Assembly: GCA_024644505.1 (NCBI GenBank)
Contig: JAHEHQ010000214.1
Span: forward strand, 1-5,041
Length of the DNA stretch: 5,041 nt
From: Gammaproteobacteria bacterium
GTDB taxonomy: Bacteria; Pseudomonadota; Gammaproteobacteria; Chromatiales; Chromatiaceae
Reading direction: 5' to 3'
The notes under the pieces were generated by a model. That model did not search any database. It had not been told where the DNA came from and saw only the letters and a program-made list of their open reading frames with translations. Positions within the stretch are counted from its first letter, which is position 1. Each line of letters begins with the position of its first letter. Of this stretch, positions 1-5,041 are shown piece after piece. The position numbers were made by a program, and so were the translations under genes.

Positions 1-4
1 GAAC

Positions 5-1240
5 ATGGACCCAGCATCGTCAAAACAGCCACAGCACAACGCCGCTGAACAACAGATCATGGTTGCGAGGCAGCCGATCTATAACGATCGCATGGGCGTG
101 TTCGGCTATGAACTCCTGTTTCGGGCCCCCGGAGGCAACGGCAATGGCCTTAATCCCACGGAAGCCACCGCACAGGTACTGGCTTCCACGGTCCTGGATT
201 TCGGTCTGGACAAGTTCGTCCACAACCGGAAGGCCGTCATCAATGTCACCCGCGCCTTCATAGAGGTCATTCAGGATGTCCAACTGCCGCCCGAGCAGGT
301 CATTCTGGACCTTCCGACAAACATGGCGGCTGATGAGAGACTCATCACAAAACTGAAAGAGATCAAAAGCCTGGGTTACGGGATTTCGATCAGCGGCCTG
401 GCCAACCTGAAGCAGCCGCAGATGCTAGCGATTGCCGACATATTCCAGATCGACGTCCAGAAGGTGAATGTGGACATACTGGACAAGCTCATCCAGTTCC
501 TGCGCCGTCACGAGGGCCTCTCTTTGCAGGCACTCAAGATCGAGACGCTGGAGGAGTACCAGTCCTATCGGGACAAAGGGTTCGAATATCTTCAGGGGTA
601 TTTTCTCGCCAGGCCGCGGGTATATGTCAGTCGTGATCTTTCCGGGAACCGGCTTGCCATACTCCAGCTGCTGGCAACCATCCATAACCTGGGCACGCCC
701 ATCGAGGAACTGGAAGAGCAGATCACCCGTGATGTGTACCTGAGCTACAAACTGCTGAAACTTGTCAACGCGCCTTTCTTCGGCGTCCCGCAGGAAGTGG
801 ATTCAATAAAGCGGGCCATCGTTTTGCTCGGCCGTGACGAAATACGCAAATGGATATCCCTCCTGGCTCTGGGTGGAATGAGCGACGAACCTGTCGCTTT
901 GATGGAAATTTCAATTCTCAGAGCCAGGATCTGCGAGCTGCTTGCCCAGAAGGCTGGGCTGCCCAGGGACAGCTATTTTACGGTCGGCATGTTCTCGGCA
1001 CTCGATGTGCTGATGAAACAGCCGATTAAACACATTCTGGCGCAACTGCCGCTGAGTGAAGAGGTTAAATCGGCCATTCTCGAGGGGGAAGGCATGATGG
1101 GCAAGGCACTCGTCTGTGCCAGGGCCATCGAAAATGCGCAGTGGGACAAGATGGGGTTTGCCGGTCTGGATCAAAATGAGCTGACAGAGGTCTACAGCCA
1201 GTCAGTGGAGTGGACCGGCGAGGTAATGAGGCAGTTTTAG
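5..1240 (+). CDS. EAL-HDOD (YuxH-type) signalling protein, EAL domain probably inactive
   Basis: The 411-residue protein has an N-terminal EAL-like domain (about residues 18-207) and a C-terminal HDOD domain (about 210-400), the layout and length of the YuxH/COG3434 family. It is probably cytoplasmic, as I see no signal peptide or membrane segment. The opening ARQPIYNDRMGVFGYELLFR is a family hallmark. Seen directly: the E-x-L-x-R motif (E36, R40), Asn80 in INVT and the late QGY (Q197) are kept. Where active EAL enzymes have DDFG this protein has S130-G131-L132-A133; the Lys of the K-I-D motif is Gln148, and the E-G-V-E glutamate appears to be replaced. I infer that it does not hydrolyse c-di-GMP and may instead bind it or act as a scaffold. 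HDOD domains are known as non-enzymatic relatives of HD domains in signalling proteins. The start is uncertain: only four bases precede this ATG, the frame is open to the left edge, and Met19 (position 59) is an alternative. A pilin gene follows on the same strand. Confidence 0.9.
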   Translation: MDPASSKQPQHNAAEQQIMVARQPIYNDRMGVFGYELLFRAPGGNGNGLNPTEATAQVLASTVLDFGLDKFVHNRKAVINVTRAFIEVIQDVQLPPEQVILDLPTNMAADERLITKLKEIKSLGYGISISGLANLKQPQMLAIADIFQIDVQKVNVDILDKLIQFLRRHEGLSLQALKIETLEEYQSYRDKGFEYLQGYFLARPRVYVSRDLSGNRLAILQLLATIHNLGTPIEELEEQITRDVYLSYKLLKLVNAPFFGVPQEVDSIKRAIVLLGRDEIRKWISLLALGGMSDEPVALMEISILRARICELLAQKAGLPRDSYFTVGMFSALDVLMKQPIKHILAQLPLSEEVKSAILEGEGMMGKALVCARAIENAQWDKMGFAGLDQNELTEVYSQSVEWTGEVMRQF

Positions 1241-1297
1241 TCCGAATAGTTTATCGGAACGCTATCCTGCAGCAGGGCATGATTCGGCACAGGTATC

Positions 1298-1302
1298 AAG
1301 GG
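1298..1302 (+). promoter_or_regulatory. Ribosome binding site of the prepilin gene
   Basis: AAGGG lies five bases before the ATG at 1308. It is a moderate Shine-Dalgarno match with good spacing. It supports this start, as does the position of the prepilin cleavage motif directly after the short leader. I found no convincing sigma-70 promoter in the 67-bp gap before the gene; the best -10-like hexamers match only four of six positions. Read-through from the EAL-HDOD gene is therefore possible. Confidence 0.5.
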
Positions 1303-1307
1303 CGTTA

Positions 1308-1859
1308 ATGAGAAAAACAACAGGGCACAGACGTCAAAGTGCGTTCACGCTCATTGAACTGGTGGTCATTGTCACCATCCTGGGAATTCTGTCCTTCACC
1401 GCTCTCTCCCGGTTCATCAATGTTCAGGATGCCGCCCATTCTGCCGTTGCCGATGGCGTTGTCGCCGGCCTGCGCTCCGGCGCCAGCCTGTATCGAAGCC
1501 ATTGGTTCAGTCAGGGGAGCCCGGGCAAGGGCAATACCGACCGGGTCGATCTGGTAGTCGACGGCATCTCCGTGCGCTACCGCAACGGACAGGTGGTAAA
1601 CGTCAACACCAGCAATCATGTCCCCGTCGGCACGCCCAACCGCACCAGTGCCAACACCAGGATATTCCATCTGTTTCTGGCCACCACCCCGGATCCCATA
1701 ATCGCCCGGAACAGCTCCGGCACCGGGTGGGTCATGCTGGCCAATGGTCAGTGCGCTGCCGTGACCCGCCCCAGGTGCTGGGAATACAGGGTCAACGGCA
1801 ATCGCGAGGCAAGGCTTACCTACGCCTCCGGGGAAGACGGGCGAATCTTCGTCGATTAG
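1308..1859 (+). CDS. MshA-like type IV prepilin / pseudopilin
   Basis: The 183-residue protein has a class III (prepilin) signal: a basic 12-residue leader, then FTLIEL and a hydrophobic helix (about residues 13-35). Prepilin peptidase should cut after Ala12 and methylate Phe13; Glu17 is the conserved Glu5 of mature pilins, needed for subunit assembly. After the helix, SRFINVQDAAHSAVADGVV resembles MSHA pilins (ALPKFVDL..DAR..AV.GV). Cys149 and Cys157 near the C terminus could form the disulfide loop typical of pilins. Two oddities: the residue before the cut is Ala instead of the near-universal Gly, and the usual Pro22 of the mature helix is Ser. The protein would sit in the inner membrane before assembly into a pilus or pseudopilus. 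No assembly ATPase, platform protein, peptidase or secretin is nearby, so it must rely on machinery encoded elsewhere. A minor pilin or type II secretion pseudopilin is also possible; the MshA-like segment favours the pilus branch. Confidence 0.85.
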   Translation: MRKTTGHRRQSAFTLIELVVIVTILGILSFTALSRFINVQDAAHSAVADGVVAGLRSGASLYRSHWFSQGSPGKGNTDRVDLVVDGISVRYRNGQVVNVNTSNHVPVGTPNRTSANTRIFHLFLATTPDPIIARNSSGTGWVMLANGQCAAVTRPRCWEYRVNGNREARLTYASGEDGRIFVD

Positions 1860-1887
1860 AGCCGTCTGTATCATCGTTGCGAACGGG

Positions 1888-2526
1888 TCAATAGTACCTG
1901 GACAGAAAGGGATTGGTTTTACGTTCGTGACCGATGGTGGAGAGGGGCCCGTGGCCCGAGATGAACTCCACTTCGTCCCCCAGGCTGAACAGCTGTGTCC
2001 GGATGGACTCCAGCAACTGCTCGTGATTGCTCCCGGGAAAATCGGTGCGGCCGATGGAACCCCTGAACAACACATCGCCGACCAGGGCCACCCGGTCTGA
2101 TGCCTGAAAGAAGATCACGTGACCCGGTGTGTGGCCCGGGCAATGCCGCACCTCCAGCCTGCTGTTTCCCACCAGGACCTCATCGCCCTGCTCCAGCCAT
2201 CGTCCGGGTTCAAAGGTCTCGGCAGCCGGAAGGCCAAAGGCCTTGCTTTGCTCCGGCAGGGCCTGGATCCAGAAATTGTCCTCCCTGTGCGGCCCCTCGA
2301 TGGGCAGCCCGAGCCGTCTGGCGAGTTCGCCCGCGCCGCCCGCATGGTCGACATGGGCATGGGTGAGCAGGATCTTCTCGATCTCCACACCCAGTTCTTC
2401 CGCCGCGGCAATGATGCGGTCCAGTTCCCCGCCCGGATCCACCACCGCCGCCTTTCCGGTCTCTTCGCAGGAAAGCAGTGTACAGTTTTGCTGAAGGGGG
2501 GTAACGGGGATGACGTTGTATTTCAT
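1888..2526 (-). CDS. gloC: Type II glyoxalase, metallo-beta-lactamase fold hydrolase (GloC/YcbL)
   Basis: With the start at 2526 the protein has 212 residues, close to E. coli GloC/YcbL (about 215), and aligns with it from the first residues (MKYNVIPVT against MNYRIIPVT). GloC hydrolyses S-lactoylglutathione to lactate and glutathione, the second step of methylglyoxal detoxification in the cytoplasm. All zinc ligands of the family are visible: the H-x-H-x-D-H motif (H56, H58, D60, H61), H132 in CPGHTPGH, D151 in GDVLF and H192 in GHGP. Like GloC it lacks the C-terminal substrate-binding domain of classical GloB enzymes. The frame is open to an ATG at 2622, but those 32 extra residues match nothing in the family, would overlap recD, and lie upstream of a -10 box. 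The ribosome site at 2526 is weak (GAG, five bases away). The gene lies downstream of recD and converges on the pilin gene. Its substrate was not tested here, so another thioester is possible. Confidence 0.93.
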   Translation of the reverse strand: MKYNVIPVTPLQQNCTLLSCEETGKAAVVDPGGELDRIIAAAEELGVEIEKILLTHAHVDHAGGAGELARRLGLPIEGPHREDNFWIQALPEQSKAFGLPAAETFEPGRWLEQGDEVLVGNSRLEVRHCPGHTPGHVIFFQASDRVALVGDVLFRGSIGRTDFPGSNHEQLLESIRTQLFSLGDEVEFISGHGPLSTIGHERKTNPFLSRYY

Positions 2527-2559
2527 GGATACTCGATGGCAGGGACGAAAGAAGGTGCA

Positions 2560-2565
2560 ATTATA
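2560..2565 (-). promoter_or_regulatory. Probable -10 box of the gloC promoter
   Basis: Read on the minus strand this is TATAAT, a perfect sigma-70 -10 hexamer, in the short gap between recD and gloC. Transcription would begin near 2552-2553, giving a leader of roughly 26 bases before the ATG at 2526. The -35 is poor: nothing at 16-18 bp spacing resembles TTGACA, and the nearest good match (TTGACC, 2594-2589, overlapping the recD stop) is 23 bp away. There is no TG extension. Either an activator helps, or gloC is also transcribed from the recBD message. Confidence 0.5.
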
Positions 2566-2580
2566 CCCGAGGATCCCGGG
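2566..2580 (-). terminator. GC-rich hairpin after recD, possible weak terminator
   Basis: On the minus strand CCCGGG-ATC-CTCGGG can fold as RNA into a six-pair stem (five G-C pairs and one G-U) with a three-base loop. It begins ten bases after the recD stop, where an intrinsic terminator would be expected. The following bases, UAUAAUUG, are U-rich but not a true U-tract, so termination would be partial at best. The hairpin sits directly against the gloC -10 box. It could instead simply protect the 3' end of the recBD message. Confidence 0.35.
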
Positions 2581-2590
2581 CTCAGGCAGG

Positions 2591-4429
2591 TCAAGGGTCA
2601 GGCGGCCCCTGGACGGCATCACCCCAAAGTGCCTCCCTGAGTCCGGACATCCGGTTCAGGGACCGCTCCACCGAGGACCTGAGCACTGCCTCGGTGGCCG
2701 CAATCGTGACCTGCTGCCTTGCTCTTGTCATGCCGGTATAGATCAACTCCCTGCTCAACAGGGGTGTATCCCGGTCGGGCAGCAGCAGCAACAGCCTGTC
2801 GAACTCGGAACCCTGGCTCTTGTGAACCGTCAGGGCGAATGCGGTCTCATGCTCGGGCAGGCGGGAAGGGGCCACACAGCGCACCTCGCCATCGACTCCC
2901 GTGAAGCAGACTTGTTCCCTCTCCCTGAGAAAGATCCCGATATCTCCGTTGAACAGCCGCAGATTATAGTCGTTGCGCAGGATCATCACCGGTCGGCCAT
3001 CGTACCAGTCGCGGCCTGCGTCCAGGAGTCCGGCGCCTTCCAGGGATTGCTCGATCAGGCGGTTGGCCTCAACGGCACCCCGGGGGCCCCGACGCACCGC
3101 ACACAGCAGCCGGATCTGTCCGAACTCCCGGAGCAGCGCTTCCACGGGTGACCCCTTCGCAACGGCCTCGAAATAGCCCCGATAGGCCGCGACGGCCCAG
3201 TCCAGGTAGTCCTCGCTTCCGCCCAGCAGCCGGATATCCGGCCTGGATTCATCGGACAGCAGTTCCAGACAGCGCCCAGCATCCCCGCGGTTCGCCGCCT
3301 GCGCCATCCGGCCTATACCGCTCTCCCCGCCGAAGCGGAAGCTGTGGCGCAGTGCCACGACGGAATCACGCAGCGGAGAGCCGGTACCCTCGCCCGCGGG
3401 AACGATCTCACCGGTCAGACGCTGCAACTGCCCGCTGAACGCCCGGGAGAAACCCGGCAGTGATCCGCATACATCCCCAAGGACCGCGCCCGCCTCCACC
3501 GAGGCCAGCTGGTCCCTGTCTCCCAGGAGAATCAGACGGGCATGCGCCGGCAGGGCCTGCAGCAGCTTCGCCATCAGCGCCATATCGACCATGGAGGCTT
3601 CATCCAGGATCAGGACATCCAGCGGCAGCAGGTTTTCCCGGTTGTGCCTGAAATGGATGGAGTCCGGCCGTCCTCCCAGCAGGCGGTGCAGTGTGGTGGC
3701 CTCTTCCGGCATGGCCTCCAACACCGATGACTCCACCGGCAGGCCCCGTTTGATGCGGCGAACCGACTCCTGAAGCCTGAGCGCCGCCTTCCCCGTGGGT
3801 GCGGCCATCGCAATGTCGAGAGAGTTGCCGTCGGCGCCTTCAAGCAGCAGGGCCAGTATGCGCACCACGGTGCTGGTCTTGCCGGTGCCGGGACCGCCGG
3901 AGATGACGCTCAGGGGCCGCAGCAGGGCCGTGGCTGCCGCCAGTTTCTGCCAGCGGGTTTCGTCGCCGGCATTGGGAAACAGCCGGGACAGCGCGGATCT
4001 CGCGGACGCCTCGTCCCACGGGAAATCGGGCATCCGCGCCAGACACAGCAGTCGACCTGCCAGCGTTCTCTCGTAACACCAGTAGCGATGGAGATACAGG
4101 CGGCCCCGGTCGTCCAGGATCAGCGGACGAAACTCCCCCGGTGCCCCCACCACGGGGAGCCGGCGCAGCAGAACCAGCCAGTCCGCTGCCCCGGGTGTGC
4201 GGTACGGGCCCGCATTGCCGGGAGCGGCCAGATCCTTTCCCGCGTAATCCTCCAACACCAGGCAGACATGGCCCTCGCCGCGGCTGTTGCTGACCAGGGC
4301 CGCCGCGAGGGCCAATTCCTCTGACGCCTCGCCGGCGAGCCGGCACATCAGGGCGGCAAAGTGTATATCCAGATCGGTCAGTCGGCGCTGCTCCCGAAGC
4401 CTGGTCAGAAACTCTATTCCTTGCATCAT
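2591..4429 (-). CDS. recD: Exodeoxyribonuclease V alpha subunit RecD (SF1B 5'-3' helicase)
   Basis: The 612-residue protein matches RecD in length (608 in E. coli) and in its full helicase motif set. RecD is the fast 5'-3' motor of RecBCD, which unwinds broken DNA ends, degrades linear DNA and, after Chi recognition, prepares ends for RecA. Residues 1-150 form the N-terminal region that in known structures contacts RecC. Then come Walker A GGPGTGKT (178-185), motif Ia APTGKAA (210-216), Walker B LILDEAS (273-279), motif III GDRDQL (303-308), motif IV around RHSFRF (361-366), motif V TVHKSQGSEF (534-543) and motif VI YTGMTRAR (564-571). No key residue is missing, so it should be active. The ATG at 4429 overlaps the recB stop as ATGA. 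A second Met follows at once (4426) and would give a TGATG arrangement. There is no strong ribosome site before either, which fits coupling to recB translation. It ends 64 bp before gloC. Confidence 0.97.
   Translation of the reverse strand: MMQGIEFLTRLREQRRLTDLDIHFAALMCRLAGEASEELALAAALVSNSRGEGHVCLVLEDYAGKDLAAPGNAGPYRTPGAADWLVLLRRLPVVGAPGEFRPLILDDRGRLYLHRYWCYERTLAGRLLCLARMPDFPWDEASARSALSRLFPNAGDETRWQKLAAATALLRPLSVISGGPGTGKTSTVVRILALLLEGADGNSLDIAMAAPTGKAALRLQESVRRIKRGLPVESSVLEAMPEEATTLHRLLGGRPDSIHFRHNRENLLPLDVLILDEASMVDMALMAKLLQALPAHARLILLGDRDQLASVEAGAVLGDVCGSLPGFSRAFSGQLQRLTGEIVPAGEGTGSPLRDSVVALRHSFRFGGESGIGRMAQAANRGDAGRCLELLSDESRPDIRLLGGSEDYLDWAVAAYRGYFEAVAKGSPVEALLREFGQIRLLCAVRRGPRGAVEANRLIEQSLEGAGLLDAGRDWYDGRPVMILRNDYNLRLFNGDIGIFLREREQVCFTGVDGEVRCVAPSRLPEHETAFALTVHKSQGSEFDRLLLLLPDRDTPLLSRELIYTGMTRARQQVTIAATEAVLRSSVERSLNRMSGLREALWGDAVQGPPDP
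4426..4429 (-). other. ATGA overlap of recB stop and recD start
   Basis: On the minus strand the recD ATG (4429-4427) shares bases with the recB TGA (4428-4426). The recD second codon is also ATG, so re-initiating ribosomes have two adjacent starts. The bases upstream carry no clear Shine-Dalgarno sequence. I infer translational coupling, which would help keep RecB and RecD in equal amounts for the one-to-one-to-one RecBCD complex. Confidence 0.75.
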
Positions 4430-5041
4430 ATCGGCGGCTGCCCGGTATCGTCGAGATAGGCGTCGAGTTCCTCGATCAGCGCCTTGGCGGGCCTGTCGCG
4501 GTACACCCCCCGCCGGGCGCCCGAAACGGGATCCATCCCGCGCAGGAAGAGATAGAACACGGCACCGAAGTGCCGGTCATAATCGTAGTCGGGCAGTCTG
4601 TGCCTCAGATAACGATACAGCGCCAGCGTGTAGAGCAGGTACTGCAGAAAATAGCCTTCCCGTGCCATCACCCGGTCCAGCTGTTCCCCTTCGTAATCCT
4701 CTGCCCGCCCGCCGAGCCAGTTGGATTTGTAGTCGAGAATGTAGAAACGCCCGCCCGTTTCGAAGATCAGGTCGATGAACCCCCGCATGTATCCCCGAAC
4801 CGTGGAAAACGAGAGTCGGCGAACGGCCTCCCCCACCCTGCTGCCGGACCCGAATCCGTGGGCCAGCAGCCGCCGCGACAGGCCCTCGGCGCTCACGGAC
4901 GCCAGCGGGTAGTAGAACCCCAGTTCCACCAGCCGCTTGCGGGCCGACAGGGTGTTCAGCCTGATGCCGCTTTGTGCTTCCAGTTCGGTGGCCAGCACCC
5001 GCCGGACCATATCGCTGACCACTTCGCACCATTTGGTATCG
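4426..5041 (-). CDS. recB: Exodeoxyribonuclease V beta subunit RecB, C-terminal part (runs off right edge)
   Basis: Only the last roughly 204 residues of RecB are in the window. The frame stays open to base 5041, reading DTKWCEVV before the GTG at 5022, so that GTG is internal and not a start. RecB is the 3'-5' helicase and only nuclease of RecBCD. The visible part is the nuclease domain. LSARKRLVELGFYYPL matches LSARNKQVEMEFYLPI of E. coli, and LDYKSNWLGG and HRLPDYDYDRHFG also match closely. The catalytic residues equivalent to E. coli D1067, D1080 and K1082 are the Asp of GFID (4773-4771) and the Asp and Lys of LDYK (4734-4732 and 4728-4726). The two aspartates are 13 residues apart, as in E. 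coli. The fourth catalytic residue (H956) and the helicase domains lie outside the window. The gene overlaps recD by four bases; recC is presumably further upstream but cannot be seen. Confidence 0.97.
   Translation of the reverse strand, partial: DTKWCEVVSDMVRRVLATELEAQSGIRLNTLSARKRLVELGFYYPLASVSAEGLSRRLLAHGFGSGSRVGEAVRRLSFSTVRGYMRGFIDLIFETGGRFYILDYKSNWLGGRAEDYEGEQLDRVMAREGYFLQYLLYTLALYRYLRHRLPDYDYDRHFGAVFYLFLRGMDPVSGARRGVYRDRPAKALIEELDAYLDDTGQPPI

Noticed and set aside
1241..1258. Inverted repeat TCCGA...TCGGA right after the EAL-HDOD stop, considered as a terminator
   Set aside because: Only five pairs with an eight-base loop and no following U-tract; too weak to call.
1358..1365. ACTGGTGG, one base away from the E. 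coli Chi octamer, considered because RecBCD is encoded here; a similar CCTGGTGG is on the minus strand at 2176-2169
   Set aside because: One-mismatch octamers occur by chance at this length, both lie in coding sequence, and the Chi sequence of this organism is unknown. I saw no exact GCTGGTGG on either strand.
1305..2075. A 256-codon open frame on the minus strand
   Set aside because: It runs antisense through the whole pilin gene and out of frame through the gloC 3' half. It has no recognisable motif and is Pro/Gly/Ala-rich, as expected of a shadow frame in GC-rich DNA.
2510..3151. A 213-codon open frame on the plus strand opposite recD
   Set aside because: It lies antisense to a well-supported recD and gloC start region and has no domain resemblance.
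4426..5022. A complete 198-residue protein starting at the GTG at 5022
   Set aside because: The frame continues open to the window edge and the protein matches the RecB C-terminal nuclease domain, so it is a truncated view of recB, not a stand-alone nuclease.

Overview
The window looks like ordinary chromosomal DNA from a moderately GC-rich gammaproteobacterium. The main evidence is an Escherichia coli-type recB-recD pair and a close relative of the gammaproteobacterial GloC (YcbL) hydrolase. No species can be named. There is no sign of a phage, insertion sequence, CRISPR array, tRNA or rRNA. Five protein-coding genes fill almost all of the sequence, in two groups that face each other and meet at about 1860-1887.

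Left part, + strand (5-1859). The first gene encodes a YuxH-type signalling protein with an EAL domain followed by an HDOD domain. Its EAL domain has lost most catalytic and metal-binding residues, so it is probably a c-di-GMP sensor or scaffold, not an active phosphodiesterase. A small MshA-like type IV prepilin follows 67 bp downstream, without pilus assembly genes beside it. The pair suggests a link between c-di-GMP signalling and surface attachment or motility, but this is inferred from proximity only.

Right part, - strand (1888-5041, transcribed right to left). The 3' end of recB (nuclease domain) enters from the right edge and overlaps the start of recD by four bases (ATGA), so the two are very likely translationally coupled. 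RecB and RecD are subunits of the RecBCD helicase-nuclease, which repairs double-strand breaks and degrades linear DNA; recC is not in the window. After recD come a compact hairpin and a consensus -10 box, then gloC, a single-domain type II glyoxalase. The long gloC reading frame should be trimmed to the internal ATG at 2526, which places its start downstream of the apparent promoter.

No undescribed system is evident. The points most worth a second look are the degenerate EAL domain, its pairing with an orphan pilin, the unusual processing site of that pilin, and the hairpin plus promoter between recD and gloC.
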